This document shows positions 11,905-25,300 of a stretch of DNA of 64,000 bases, piece by piece. Source of the stretch: Ulva prolifera. Taxonomy: Eukaryota; Chlorophyta; Ulvophyceae; Ulvales; Ulvaceae. A program made the position numbers and the translations under genes. The notes under the pieces were generated by a model. That model worked only from the letters and a program-made list of their open reading frames with translations. It had not been told where the DNA came from and did no database searches. Position 1 is the stretch's first letter. Each line of letters begins with the position of its first letter. The stretch spans positions 5,416,538 to 5,480,537 of the forward strand of contig CM041203.1 in assembly GCA_023078555.1 (NCBI GenBank), read 5' to 3'.

Positions 11905-12602
11905 TGCGATGTGGGGCGCCAAGGGGGGGAGGGGGGCTGCCGTTGTCGCCACCGCACCCGGTCCAACCGGCGCATGCAGCGGTGCCCTGCCTCTCAACAC
12001 CGCCTCCATTTGCTGTCGTTGTCGTCCCTCCGAGAGGCTGCCTTGCAATATGGGGCTTGACAGCTCTTCCCCCAACAACAGTTGTGCTGTTTGAGTTTAC
12101 CTCTCGGCAGGGCTACAGCTTCCAGGACTAGCCGGGCGGCCGTCGAGGCATGGGCGGAGGCGTGGTGTAGGACTTGGCTCAGCTTCGCCCTACGTGACCT
12201 CCTTGACATCTAAGTCAGTGATGCCTTTGGAGTGTCTGTGCCCCTGGGCACGTCTGTTGCCGTCGCATGGTCCCAGAGGCAATGGCAGGGTTGATTTTGT
12301 TGGCAGCTGCGGCGGCAGTCCAGTGCCGCTGCGTATCCATTCCAGTTTGGTTTCTTTTCATGTCGGATTGTTGCGCGTTGGGGTTTTTGCCGCCATTGCC
12401 GCTACGAGCAGCGCGCCTATGCATACTACCTGTGAGCAGATATGTAACACGGGCAAGTATGAGTCTCGCGTTTTGTATCTCACGCGTACTTCCAGAAGGC
12501 TGCGTGAGGGGTGATTCCTGCGGTCTGCGGTGACCCCGGGGATGGGGGGAGGTTTCGTAGCGCTGCGTGGTGCGTACTCGCGGTGCGAATTGTTGGAGTA
12601 GT

Positions 12603-12629
12603 TGCTGCTGCTGCTGCTGCTGCTGCTGC
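12603..12629 (+). repeat. (TGC)9 trinucleotide run
   Basis: Nine uninterrupted TGC units in a region with no confident gene. Opposite-strand frames would read poly-Gln or poly-Ala, which explains several spurious open frames here. Confidence 0.95.
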
Positions 12630-13230
12630 GCTTCTGTGTGGTTCATGCGGTGCTTCCTGCCTCTCCGACTTGATGCATGATGTGCATGATGTGATGACGG
12701 CGCCTCCTGCGTGGTAGCCTCTATGCTCATGCACACACGTTGAGCAGTCCGGTGGCCGCACCGGAACACTCAGGCACGATATCAATGCCGCGACTGGCCA
12801 CAGAACGCGGCCGGAGCCCGTATGTGCACCCGTCCCGTTTACGTAACCGGTTACAGACTTCTATCCAGCTGCCTCATACACTCACCACCCAATTTCTCAA
12901 ACTCAAACTCCTGCGGCACTCAGCCCCCAACTTCAAACGCACCCTACTGCAACACTCAACTCCCTGAACTTCAGATGCAGTTACGTTGGAGCTTCGCCTG
13001 GGTGGCCATACAGACGTGCGGTGCTCACTCAACTGATGCCCCGCACCACATACTATTCACTCACTGACGCGCGTTGTCGTAAACCCTCGACCCTGAATGA
13101 GCACGCTAAGAAACATGCCCCCGCCCCTTCAAACAGCTAGAATACAGGTCAGGTAGCCACACCAAAACGCGGTGCATGCTACGATCCCATTCACCCCGTT
13201 CCAAGCAGCCTCACACCCAGGGCTGTCCTT

Positions 13231-13402
13231 GCGCTGCGCCACCAGCGCGAGCCGCAGCCGCTGTGTTTCAGGGTAGGCCGCAGCACGAGGCCGCAGCGCG
13301 AGCCGCAGCCGCTGTGTTTCAGGGTAGGCCGCAGCGCGAGCCGCAGCGCGAGCCGCAGCCGCTGTGTTTCAGGGTAGGCCGCAGCGCGAGCCGCAGCCGG
13401 CC
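13231..13402 (+). repeat. Minisatellite, unit about 50 bp, three copies
   Basis: The word CTGTGTTTCAGGGTAGGCCG recurs at 13261, 13312 and 13362, separated by GCGCGAGCCGCAGCC blocks. Spacings are 51 and 50 bp. Confidence 0.9.
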
Positions 13403-13964
13403 TACCATGAAACACAAGCACTTCGCAGTGCCTGGCCTTCCTGCATTTCACACGCCCCGGCGGCATGCCCGAGCAGCCCAGTATGGGCTGGCCACCCCCA
13501 CTCACTGCCGCAGCACGCGCAGCACCCGCATCACGGCAGTGTCCGCCTTGGCATCCTGAGCATCACTAGCGCGTCCGGCTCCAGTACCGCGAAATTGGCA
13601 TGCATGTATTAGGCCGGGTACCAGCAAACTGCGCCATTCCCACGCATCACCAGCCCCCTCCCCCTCCCCCCCCCCTCCGGATGGCTCTCGTATCGAATGG
13701 ACACCCGCACGGGAACAGCCAGCGCGGCAACGGCAGGTCTCCATACGGGAGCCGTGCCAGATGCCCCACACCATGCACACACACGGGACAGCCCCACACC
13801 AGGGGGGCTGCCTGCGCGGCACTCCCGTTCCACCACCAGTACTGCCATGCATGCAGCGCCGCGGCAGACGGCCATGGCAACACACACATGCTGTGCCTTG
13901 AAGCCAGAGGGGCCCAGGCCCCTAGCTGCGGTGGAACTCAGCGGAGCACCTCCGCGCAGATGTG

Positions 13965-14004
13965 CCTGTCATGCATGAGCTCGACCTGTCATGCATGAGC
14001 TCGA
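13965..14004 (+). repeat. 20-bp unit repeated twice
   Basis: The unit CCTGTCATGCATGAGCTCGA occurs twice in succession. It contains the palindromes ATGCAT and GAGCTC. Confidence 0.85.
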
Positions 14005-14729
14005 GCACCTGTGTGCAGCAGCTGCACCACACTGCGGGCTTTGCCGCAGCGGCGACGGCGCCATGGACGGTGCCGTCGGTGCTGACTCACACCGTCACGC
14101 ACGACAGGGCCTCCGACTCCACCGAGAGGGACTCCGACGAGTCGCTGGAAGTGGCCAAGAGGGCGTCTCCAGCCTCGGGCGACGTAGGCGGGTGGTGCAG
14201 GCGTGAGGGAAGGGCAGGCTTTGTACATGCATGCGCGGCATGCATGCGGCGCCTGACTTCGCCGAGGCTCAGCTGTGGGCTCTCGGTGGATCCGTGGTTG
14301 CGGGGGGTGGCCTGCGGGTGGCAACGGAGGTGGGCCTGGGCACAAGCACTGGGAGGTGGTGCGGGGTGGAATGTGGTACCACGTGGTGGCTGGGCCCGGG
14401 GTGAACTCCGACGGCGTGATGAGGTGGTCGGGTCGACAGTGGCTTTGTGAGCAGTGTGCATGGTTCTGATGATATGTACTGCGGGCAGATTTCTATGCAT
14501 GTGCGAGCATGGGCGTCTGCCATTTCGCATTTCTGGCAAAGCGGACAAAGCAGTCAAGGTGCGGTCAGAGGCCTGTGTGGTGCGGCCACGCTCTCTCCGA
14601 TGTGCACACGTTTTAGAATTGCAATATTTCGAACTGCAATGCTTCAAATTGCTTTGCATGACTGTGCACATGAGTTTGAATCAAGAGACTGTTGTTCTGA
14701 GCACTGCCTGCAAGGTCGCAGGCACGAAC

Positions 14730-14912
14730 CTTCTGGGCGCTGTACATGCGATCTTCATCACAGGCCTCGGGTATGTTTGGCAAGGGGCACTCGTTGGGGT
14801 CATCGGGGTCGTCCCAGCCAGCGTCGTAGGCGAAATGAGGGGCGTCGCGAGCGAGGAGAGATTTGAGTGCAGTAGAAAGCTTCAATTTCATCTTGGCATG
14901 TGAGCGGGCCAT
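14730..14912 (-). CDS. Candidate first exon of an unrecognised gene
   Basis: On the minus strand an ATG at 14912 opens 61 codons with balanced composition, unlike the surrounding frames. It has a basic amphipathic start (MARSHAKMKLKLSTALKSLL) followed by an acidic stretch with AGWDDPDDPNECPLPN. It ends CAGAAG|GTTCGTG, a plausible donor. No downstream exon could be identified. The start resembles a targeting peptide, but I do not recognise the protein. Confidence 0.3.
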
Positions 14913-16907
14913 CGTATCTGACCGAGGCACGCTTGGTGTTGCTTGGGCTGCGTCAGATGTGTCCGGCTACCGAATGCTTGACCAGCAGAGATCTGTGCAG
15001 ACGTACACGAGCGGCTTGGAAGCGATGGAACGTGCAAATACCTGGCCTTGTGCCGGGTGAAGTCGCCGTCTTGCGCGGTATAGCACGGAAGTGCGTAACA
15101 AGAACACAGCGCCGTGTGTGCTTCGGCGATGAAAGTACCAAGGTGGACGAGCTCGTGCAGGAAGAGATACTCACGCCGCCAGACAGCTTGATAGGACAGA
15201 CTCCACTTACGCTATTTATTGCAGCGTCTCTGGACGTGTTCTTGCACATCAATGCTGATTGCCCGTGGCCTTTTATGCGAGTTCATGAGAGACCAATCAT
15301 CAACTCTCGACGGACACCGCGAAGGGCGCGAGATATCCTTGTCCCAAGTCTGCACTCACCCCCTACGAGTGGAACGACCCCATTCGCATGATGTAGGGAA
15401 CGGCGGTAGAAGTCATCAGCTGCAAGGCGTCTGCTGTGCAAGTCAGCGTAAGGCGTTCCCACGCCCGGGCTGACACATGTTACAGCGTCACACCTGTGAC
15501 AAAGCCAGAAATGTGCATTGTTCTAGCGCGGGCCACTTGCATTGTGGCAGCAGTATGGGTGGGGAGACCTACCCACGCCATGGACTCATACGCATCCCCA
15601 ATCCATGTGCGACATGCAATGCCGAGTGATGGCACAGCTCCAGACAAGGTGTAGTCGAGCGGACTTCGCATCTGCTGACAATGTTCCTCAGCGAGCTCTC
15701 CTGCGCTTGCGCGCTGTGCCGTTGGCTAACCTGGCGTCCTGCGGGAAGCTAGTGTGATACAGCGTTGCTGCAGCCGTCCCAGAGAGATGTGCAGACCTTG
15801 AGCTGACGATGTTCGTCTATGTTCCAGAGCCGCTTACACAGGCTCGCTTGCTAGCATGAACATGGAGATTGCGTGCCTGCTGACTGTCAACTGTGGCCGG
15901 CCTCGTCAGTGCCTGGGCCGCGGTGGTTTCGCTTGGGCGTGATCGCCTCAAACACTCACACGAATCCTACTGAGTCCATCCTACGCTGCATAGGAGCAGG
16001 CGAGACAGCGAGTCGCTGCACGCATCTGTGCACAAAGTGCCAAGTCAGATTGCACCTCGCATGTAGCCAGGACCTGCCAGGACATGCATGCAGCATCGAG
16101 ATCGATAAATCAACACTGCTTGAGCCCAGGGACAGTGTATGCATGCTACCCAGCAGGCACGGGTAGGTGTCAAGATCAAATCAGGCTCAGGCCAATGGCC
16201 TGTATGCCTCCCTCTGTCACCCCCAGTCCTCCTCCTCTGCAAAGCTGTAGACCATCTGTGGCCGAAGCTCTGCACACAGCTCTGCACCAGGTGGCAACAG
16301 CTGAACAGGATTTTTTGGCAGTGAATTCACTGCAGTCGCTGCTGACCTCTCACAGCATCCACCTGTTGCATCACCTGTTCTACAGAACCGAGGCCCCTTT
16401 GAGGCCCTACGCACCAGCCACAGTGACAGCAGAGATCAGCTGTACCTGGGCAGCGGTTCTGTGAAGTGCTGCTGCTAGCATTGTTGACCCGAGGACTGAC
16501 CAGGCTCTGTCACGTGAGTGGCATTGCTGGTTTCACTGCACCTCAACAGCACCTGCCTTGCCTGATTTGCTCTCCTTTGCTGTGCATGACGCTGCAGATC
16601 AGAAGGCCTGAGCCTGTAGCCAACACTGACACATTGCCCAGAGGCAGGCTGGTCTCAGTGACGCCACCTTATCCCTGCCTATCCCTGACCTTCTAGCATC
16701 ACCACACCAGTCAATTTTCTACCTCAGGCAGTACATGGCTCCATTGTTTCATCAATGCACACACCTGCCTCCTGCCTCACTGCCTCGCTGCCTTCTTGTA
16801 GTCACACAAGATGATGTCGGCGCCGGTCGTGACTGTGGCGTAGCTTCGTTTGACTTTCGTTGGACCGGGCTGGTGATTGTGTCCTTGCACTGCTTGCTGG
16901 TTGCATA

Positions 16908-16944
16908 GAGCTGCCCGCCTCACCCCCTTTGTGCTTGTAACTCA
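16908..16944 (+). mobile_element. Possible diverged family A tail
   Basis: GCTGCCCGCCTCACCCCCTT followed by TGTGCTTGTAACTCA resembles the family A 3' end with several changes. No target duplication was found. Confidence 0.3.
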
Positions 16945-17517
16945 AGATCATGCCCAAGTGCAGGCCATTGCCTGTTTAGTGATCTCACATACAGTGTTGC
17001 TAGCAGGCATTCACAGCAGCATCACGGGGGTGCTGAAGGGTCGAAGCTATCCTCTGGCTTTCCGCATGCCTGTCATTTTGATGCTGGAACGCTGTGGGGA
17101 CATTGATGCAGGATGGTTTGGTCGACTTGAGCTATGTTTGACTGTGTGGAGCGGGGGTCCGGCGTGGTTTGCTTGTGCTTTGTGGTTGCCTGGGGTGCCC
17201 TCTGGCAGTGTCCAAATCGCAAGACAATCGATCCTTCAACACAGCTGCAGCAGCATCACATGCATTCTAACCATGCCACAACCGCCACTGCAGCCTCATT
17301 TGCTGCAGCAGCTGGTAGTCTCGTCACGAATTTTAGCAGGTAGCAGGTAAATCCGACGTAGCAAAAGGTCAAGCTTAAGCGTTAATTGTCTGAGCGACTG
17401 CGTCCGCGCGAGCGGCGCACAGGATACAAGTCCCTGTATACAGCTGAAGAAGCTACACACGAATGCCCTGTCGTACGGCGGCGGGCGTTGTGGTGTTGGC
17501 GGTTGTGTTGTTGTGTG

Positions 17518-17614
17518 TGTTACAAAGGAAAACGCGGGAGGGGCCGGTAGCACCGCCAGGACCAAAAGGGAGAGCATGAGAAACGCAATGCGCACGTAGC
17601 AGGAGAGCAACAGT
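17518..17614 (-). mobile_element. Family A short retroposon, 97 bp, with target duplication
   Basis: The block TGTTACAAAGGAAAACGC is followed by GGCCGGTAGCACCGCCAGGA. It is flanked by the exact 13-bp repeat GTGTTGTTGTGTG at 17505-17517 and 17615-17627. The target is itself GT-rich, so the exact borders can shift by a base or two. Confidence 0.85.
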
Positions 17615-17696
17615 GTGTTGTTGTGTGAGGGCCGTGGGATCTGTGCGTGCGTGTATGGGTGTGTGGGTGTGTGTTTGGCGGTCTGCGGATCTGTGT

Positions 17697-17957
17697 TACA
17701 AAGGAAAAAGCCGGAGGGGCCGGTAGCACCGCCAGGACCAAAAGGGAGAGCACGAACAACGCAATGCGCACGCAACAGGAGAGCAACAGCCAACGCCAAG
17801 GCACAACAAGCACCCACACACCCCCACGCTCCCACACACTACAACACGAACAACACACCGAAACCCGACCCACGCACCCAAGCAGCCGCATGCGGCCCAG
17901 ACCCAAACCCAAACACATACCCAAGCACCCACAAACCCACACGCCAACACGCTACAC
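17697..17957 (-). mobile_element. Family A retroposon, 261 bp, with 16-bp target duplication
   Basis: Longest family A copy with both ends defined. It starts with the same block as the preceding copy (TACAAAGGAAAAAGCCGGAG) and then runs on through a C- and A-rich part with CACCC and ACCCA words. It is flanked by the exact repeat GTCTGCGGATCTGTGT at 17681-17696 and 17958-17973. It shows what the shorter copies have lost from their 5' side. Confidence 0.88.
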
Positions 17958-18011
17958 GTCTGCGGATCTGTGTCGTTTGCTGCGCCGGTGATGGGTTTCC
18001 TGGGCGTGGTG

Positions 18012-18061
18012 GGTGTCGCGTGCGTGGGTGGCTGGGCCCAGCCACCCACGCACGCGACACC
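18012..18061. repeat. Perfect 50-bp palindrome
   Basis: The two 25-base arms are exact reverse complements with no loop; the centre is CTGGG|CCCAG at 18036/18037. One base separates it from a second perfect palindrome at 18063-18090. Confidence 0.97.
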
Positions 18062-18062
18062 T

Positions 18063-18090
18063 CGAAGCAAACACCCGGGTGTTTGCTTCG
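18063..18090. repeat. Perfect 28-bp palindrome
   Basis: Arms CGAAGCAAACACCC and its exact complement meet without a loop at 18076/18077. It sits 1 bp from the 50-bp palindrome and about 16 bp before a family A tail. Confidence 0.97.
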
Positions 18091-18106
18091 TCTGTTTGCT
18101 TCTTTC

Positions 18107-18141
18107 GCGGTGCTGCCCGCCTTGCTGCCTTTGTCCTTGTA
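18107..18141 (+). mobile_element. Family A retroposon tail
   Basis: GCGGTGCTGCCCGCCTTGCT, then GCCTTTGTCCTTGTAC, gives the family A 3' end in plus orientation. Target duplication not identified because the left side is the palindrome pair. Confidence 0.6.
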
Positions 18142-19130
18142 CCACACACGAATGCCACTGTGGCTGCACTGCATCTGAAGAGGCACACAGTTGGAGTGCC
18201 CGCTACCCTCCACACATCTCATACATCATCCTCCAAGCCCGCACTAATGCGCATGATCTGTTTGTCGCTCCGGGAACTGAAGCTATGCCCCGTCTGATCG
18301 AGGCGTGATGCCCGATTCAATGTACTTTCTAAAATAAAATGCGTGTTTTCACACCTCAAATGTTGCATATGTGTTACACCAATGATGCCATGGGCAGGCG
18401 TATATGTACGGCCGTATTCATCACACACCCCTGCTCGAATGCATAAGTTCCCGCACACACTCAGGCTGACACCAGGCGCAGCTGCTAGCACCAGCGTGAG
18501 TACACACGCGCCGCGGCCGCACTCGCTCGGCGCCCTCCCATCCACCACTGTTGGGTGACCAACTTGGGTCTGTCGTCGGGCCCGATCGTATATAACAATT
18601 CCGAATATTAAGGTCTAATATCTGGGCGGCAGCCCTGGAAATGCTGCAAAGCGACCAAACACTGCCGTCCACATCACAGCTGCCGTGTATGTGCGAACGC
18701 AGTGCAGCACCCCGCACCCCAAGTACAGACATGCATGTGTCCGCGCTCTGCTCGCTTGACTGGGCGCCCAGTCAAGCCGCCGGCATGCCGGTCTTAGATC
18801 AATCATCGATCGCGGCGGGACGTCTGTGGTCTGAGCGGCGACTCGTGTTCCCCTCACTGGCAGACCGACAGCACCAGGCACGAGTTTTAGCTGTCGTACG
18901 ACTTGGCGAATAGCCTGCTACGTGAGGTCGGTGCATGGGTGGCTGCACGAGTGGGCTGTGCTCCAGTGTTGGGTCGCTTTGCAGCATTTCCAGGACTGCT
19001 CCCCAGAAATTAGACCTGAATATTCGAAAATTCCCAATTTGATCGGGCCAGACGACCCAACACTGCTGGGCTCACGTGCAAGTCGGCAGTGATCAGACAG
19101 TGCTATAGTTCCGACTGTGCAAGCGCTGCA

Positions 19131-19275
19131 GTGTTGCAAGGACAAAGACGGCGAGGCGAGCAGCACCGCGAAGAACGAAAACAGCGAGCATCGTAGGGCC
19201 GGCTTGGTGCCTGTGTTTGTGCGATGCCCGCTGCATCCGGGTGCTGTCCGCCTCGCCGCCTTTGTCCATGTAACA
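19131..19275. mobile_element. Two family A tails in inverted orientation
   Basis: Left arm 19131-19170 (minus sense) and right arm 19239-19275 (plus sense) are diverged family A ends facing away from each other. Together they form an imperfect inverted repeat of about 35 bp with a loop of about 70 bp. Confidence 0.6.
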
Positions 19276-22200
19276 CACACCCCAGCAGCACCGACACAGA
19301 AGAGCTGCAATTTAAAACAAAGCAACAATTCCTGTGCGTGTATGGCAGCGTCACGGACCATGGCGGGCGTTTTGTGCACGATGGCCGTGGATCTGTCTGA
19401 CTTGCTGTGCCTGCATCCACTACTGGCTGTGGCGTTGGTTCCCGTGCATTGTCCTGGTGGCCTCCCCGACATTATCCTTGTACCACATGCCATAGCCTTC
19501 ACATGCCTCTCCGGCTCTGCCTTTGTGAAGTCACAGAGCACTGCGAGGCTGAGTCTGGCTTGGACTGCTTCAGCTGTACTGTTGCCTGAGGATGTGCCTG
19601 CCTCCGGCATTGTCGGTGTACTTGTTGTCCTTGTGACATACGGACAGAACACAGCCATCAACAAAGAGCCCCGCGAGATCAAAGCCAACCTGCAAAATAG
19701 ACGCATATCACCGCAAGCGGCAGTCTCGACGGTGCAAGCGAGGCGAGACGGTGCTCCGAATGTCCCAGTGAGCTCAATCCATCGCCTGTGACGCGCATGG
19801 GTTGGAACGACGGCAGTGATTGTCTTCTAGCGCGTGCCGATGGCAGAAATGACCTCACGTAGTAGACGCCTGCACTACGACGTTGCGGCGATGCTGGTAA
19901 TGATGGCTGCGAAGTGCGAGAAATCGCTGCACAGTCACGATCACGGCTCTGGACGAAAAAAAAGTCAACTCAAGATAACAATTGCAGCAACAATAATCTG
20001 GGGCACGCAGAATTATGAATAATACGGGTACCGAATGATGTTCGTCGTGCAGCTTAGGTGGGAGGTACAGGCGTGGAGCTCCGGAAAACAGCATGCGCTC
20101 GATGGGCTGAACCGCACTGCTGTGTGCACACTGGCCAAATATGCTGGCTTGATCACAGTAATGACGGCACGGTGCGATGCCTGGACCTCATACTATCTCA
20201 ATCCCCTCAGAATCACGTCGGTGTGCATTCCTCTGGCGATTGGCCAAGGCAGTGCCATCTCGGGTGTGAATCCGAGCAAGATGTGCCTCTGCATCAAATT
20301 TGATTCCCTCAATGTTTCCCTGACGATCGAGTGTTCGTTGTGTCTTCTGATGCCAGACTGTAGCAGAACACTGCAGCAGCCACCTGTACATGCATCCCAC
20401 ATGGTTGCTAGACATGGTTCCGGCCACTGCAAAGAGTCCTCAAGTAGACTGTAGTTGAAGACACGATTGTAATGCATGTCTGGAAGGTAAAGTTTCCAGC
20501 TCCTTAAAGGCTCCAGAGCCCTTGGTACCTGTGGCTGCCAAGCAGGGCAACAGTTGTGTCGCGCGTGTGGTGATCTCTGCGTGTCCTGATCAACATGATT
20601 GACACAGGGATTGCTCCTTTGTATCGATCTACGTATGTGTTCAGCTATATAATGGCAGACACCGTGCCAGGTGGATTGCAAGGTGGATGTGCCAGCAGCA
20701 CTCACTGGCTGATCAGGCGGCCTGCATGTGCGCACCACCAAGCGCATGAAACACACACGTGTGCGGTCATGAAGCAAGGATAGCGGTTACTAGGAATGAC
20801 AGCCTGGATCCTTGCCTTCCCTGGGTCCTTATTGTGAATAATGCGTGTGCGGTTGGTGGTCCCTTACAATTTCCTATGGAAGCGACCATACACTGATGAT
20901 ACAAAACTTCCGATGCAGCGCTATGTATGTATCCAGGTCGACGTACAAGAGTCCAGATGACTGCTGTCAGTCGGTGAGATTCGGCAGAGCAGATGCAGAC
21001 CTTGACGAACAGCTATGCGCATGTCATATCATGCGGCCGTTCTCGACGATAAGCGTTATGAGTTGCTCTTACAACCCGCAGCTCATTGTGTCCAGTGTCA
21101 CGGTGTAAAGTCGCATAGCCCAGATGGGCAGTCGGTATCACGATCCTGTCACCAGCCGATGCACATGAACAAAAGCCCTACATCCGACATGTCCGGCGAC
21201 GCATATTTGAAACAACTGCAAGCTGTTCTACAGAGCTGACGCTGCTACATCATTACGGAACCTGATTCACACTTACGAGCATCGACCGCGAGCCAAGTAA
21301 AATTCACCGGCGACCCGCAGCTTTGCATGTCAGCGCCAGGATTTGACATGAAGCATGGTTGTGATACACGTCGTGCGCGCTCTCGCGGTTGCCAGAGATC
21401 TGCTCAGCGATCTGCAAAGCTACCGAGATCGTCGATCTCTGCATCACGCGGTCTCGGAACCGGCTTGCTTCGCAACTGGTGTGGCGCATACCGGTGCACC
21501 GGCTCGGCGCTGTGCGCACGTTTAGGCACACAGAACGCAGCCACGCGAGCGCTGTCTTCTAACGATGTTCGTGCCACTGCTGCGCGGATAGTACAGTTCA
21601 TGTCCACCGTGGGTGTGTATCACGCTTCTTAGCTGGTAGATAGCGCTTGCAAGTGGCAAATGTACACATTGATTCGTCTGCGTGTTATTTTCAACGTTGG
21701 GAGCTCTACTAGTAGGACAACAGGCCGTTCAGAGCGCAGTCGTACGAGCTGTTGACTCTCGAGCAAGCGTAGCTGCAGGCCCGCGGCCGCGAGCTCTGCA
21801 GGTATGCATGTCCAGCAAACGTCATGATCAGTATCGGCAGTCGAAAAGTGACTGTCCACGGGCTGTGTCACGTCTACATCGTTGACGAGCATGCTGTTGT
21901 ACGGCCGCGGAAGCGAAAGAAATTGTCAGGCACAGAAGGTGTTGCAATGGATGAAATGCGACGCACGTTCACACACGTGGAATTCGATCCTCGCATCACA
22001 GCCATAGAGTCCCCAGCGTCTGTTTCGTGGCGCAGCACGAAACCCATGCTTTGCATCGGTGATGTCAGGTGGTTGGATTACTGCCATACTAGTCAGTACT
22101 GCTTGCTTGGAAGGATGTGCAACCTATGCTGCATTGAGCAGAGCAATGATAGCAGCATGTAGAAAAATATGTTATCTGGGGCCATATGCAGTTGTGCTGC

Positions 22201-22391
22201 ACGGGCCGTGCCACAGCTGAGCAGCTGCCAGTAGTGCAAGCTCACCACGGCTGCGGTGATGCCCGTGTCAGCTTGCTCTTCATTCAGATTGACTTTATTT
22301 CACTCACCTCACATGGCCGCCTCTGCTTGCAGGCGCCCGCCCTCCACGGTCCCACGGAGCCAACCCCGTACTCAAAAGCCAGCATCCTGTA

Positions 22392-25300
22392 ATGGTCGCA
22401 CCGCGGGTCACGCGCGCCATGCTGCCGCCAGAAGCATCCACGCGGCCGCGCCTGGTGCGGCAGGGGACTCCGTGCACAGCGGCCAGACCCGCACACGGCC
22501 CCAGCACTCCAGCCGTGCTGCGCCCAGCACGCAGCACAGCACGCCCGCCCCGGCGCTCAGCCGGAAGGTACCCTCCCCGTCTCGTGCACTCGGAAACGGT
22601 GGCACTGGTGCTTCCGGTTGTAAAGCACGCCCGGCATCGCCGACGTAGCACCGCCCCTGCAGCTCACGCAGAGGCACCCTGCGGATCTCCGTCGACTGGC
22701 GACGCAGAAGCGCCCGCGGCCGCGGCCGCGGCGGCGGCGGCGCCGCCGCCGCAGGTGCTGGCGGGGAAGACGGTCGCGGTCGTCGGCGGCGGGCCGGGGG
22801 GCATGCTGTGCGCTGCGCACCTCGCCCGCCTCGGCGCCGCCGTGGACGTGTTTGAGAGACGCGGCGAGACGCCCGCCACGTCCGCGGGGGTGGTGGAGCC
22901 GCCGGCGGTGTGGAATATCCTGCTGGGGCCGCGGTCGAAGGAGGTGATCGAGGCGGCCGGGATCAGCTCTGACTTTGGGCCACGGTGGATGTGGGTTGCG
23001 TCCCGGATTGTGCACCACTGCAGGGCACCTCAAGCTGCAATGAACGTTGCAATGCATGAATGTACCATACAGCCATTGAAACATCTGGCGTGTGTGTCTA
23101 GCACATTGTAGAATTCCACCACGTCTTCTGCTCGTCCTATGCACAATGCTGGATCCACTTGTATGTGTGATGCTTACGTACAGCTCCACGTTTGGCCAGC
23201 TGAACGCAGTGAACTTGAATTCGAGTGCGGCACACCTTGCACCATCGTGGGCAGTTTGTATGCATGGTCAATACGTTTTTATGGCATATCACGACCATGC
23301 GAGCTGACATTCAAATCGAGCGGGTCGGTGGCGAGTGCAGGCCTGAGGGAGGGGCGTCATACCGCCCCGGCCAGGCCGCCAAATTCTTCGGGCGTTGGGT
23401 CACCCCCGGCGGCACCACAGACCGGCTTGCCCGCGCAACACAACGCGGCATCTCCGAGCACCTCCGCGGCGAGTGCGGCCGCGTGTACGGCGACGCCGTG
23501 AGGGTGCACTACGGCATGCGCGCCGTCGGCGGCGACGTGTGCGCGGGGGAGGTGGTTCTGCAGGATGCCGCTGGGGAGCAGGTGGCGCGTGCGTTTGACA
23601 TGGTCGTCGGCGCGGACGGCGTCGGGTCGGTCGTGCGGCGGCTCATGCAGCAGCAGGTGTGGTCCGCTTAACTGTGTGACGTGCGGGTGGCAGCATCATG
23701 CATATGTACCATGAATACCATGCATGTGACTCATGCATATGAGTACCGTATGTACACCACGGGTGATGTGGAGGCAGTATGCACCTGGGGGACACTACCG
23801 TCTAGCTATGGTGACGGCTCAACGTGTAGGAATGGCAAAGTCCACCGCATGAGCAACGCTCCTCGTGTGTGCCTCGTATCACAGACCTGTGACCTGATCT
23901 GTAACTCACATCACAGATCTCTAGAGGTCTTGTCAAACACAGTCTGGGCTTGGGGCCGGGCCTATCGCACTGACGATGGGGCACTCCACACAACCACACA
24001 GCCCACCTCCTTGTGTGCTCTGCAGGACGCTGGCATGCATGTGAAGGTCACACACAGCGTGATTGGCATCCTGTGCGCCCTCGTCGACTCCCCCGGCCAC
24101 CCCTCCACCTTTGCAGCCATGGACACACCCTCCGGCGAGCCATTCCACGGCACCCCGGACGGCTTCGACGGGCCGCTGGACGGCTGCATCACCGGCTTTG
24201 TGATGCCGGCCCCAGACGGGCCGCGCGAGATAGGGTTCTGCGCGCTGTCTGTGCGGCACGGCGGCGCGGAGGTGTCGCTCGCGATCACCGGCGACGCGGC
24301 CGCGCTGCGTGCGCTGGGAGCGACGCCGGAGGACGAGATCCGGGGCCGCCTTGAGGCGGCGTACCCGCAGCTGCCGAGCGCGTGGCTGCGGCAGACGGCG
24401 GAGGTCCTGCATGACCGTGCCGTTGCCGACGACCTGCGCGTGAGGTGCAGCCCCCTGATGCGCATGCATATGTCTGTCCATGATGCTGTTTTGCACATCG
24501 CGTGAACCCCCCCAGGTTTTCAGGAGATTATGCTGCAGCCTGTAAAGTACTGTGCACGGCACGCTGTCGCGCCGTGCGCGATCTCTGCTGCACGTGCTGA
24601 AACGACATCTGCAGCCCAAATGCCTTTGCATATCATGCATGCACGCCATGCGCACAGACTGCATATGCGTACAGAGTGCACGCGCGAGGTGGATTGAGTG
24701 GTGCTACAGACACACTTGACCGCCTCATGCAGTGCGTCCACATGCAGGGTGCCGACATTCGTGACGTGCAGCAAGCTGGCCTCTGGGCGGGCGGTGCTCC
24801 TCGGCGACGCCGCCCACGCCGTCTCCCCCAACGTCGGCCTCGGCTGCGCCTCCGCGCTCCAGGACTCCGAGGTCCTCTCGCGCGCATGCATTGCGGCAGG
24901 GGGCGTTATCAGCGCCGCGGCACAGCATTTCAACATGATGCGGATCGGCAACGCGCACACGCTGACTCATATCTCGCGGCGGATCGACGCCACCCAGGGT
25001 TTCCGGTACCACCGAAACCCTGGCAAGGCTCTCGTCGGGCTGCCGTACTTTGTGGCGCAAGCCGTCGCCAACATGTCTGATAAGCGCGTGCCAGGTACGC
25101 TCCGCGCTCCGCATCTGCACGCGGCTGTGTGCCGGGGTGCACGGCTTGCTGCCCCCACGCCACACTGCATTCGGATTTCTTTGATCTCCAGCTGCTGCCC
25201 TCGTGGCGAAGCATGGCTGTACATGTCGCGGCCACAATTGTACCAGGTAGTAGCAGGCGCAGCACTGTCACGACTTCGACACCGTTGCCTGGAACGTTCC

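Larger units (their letters stand above)
11467..22391. other. About 11 kb of repeat-rich spacer with no firm gene
   Basis: Apart from the candidate exon at 14730-14912 I see no reliable coding sequence. A plus-strand frame at 21824-22162 gives a basic, motif-free peptide that may be a relic. Contents worth noting are listed separately: direct duplications, a TGC run, a minisatellite, family A retroposons and a pair of long perfect palindromes. The last few hundred bases should contain the promoter of monooxygenase copy 1. Confidence 0.4.
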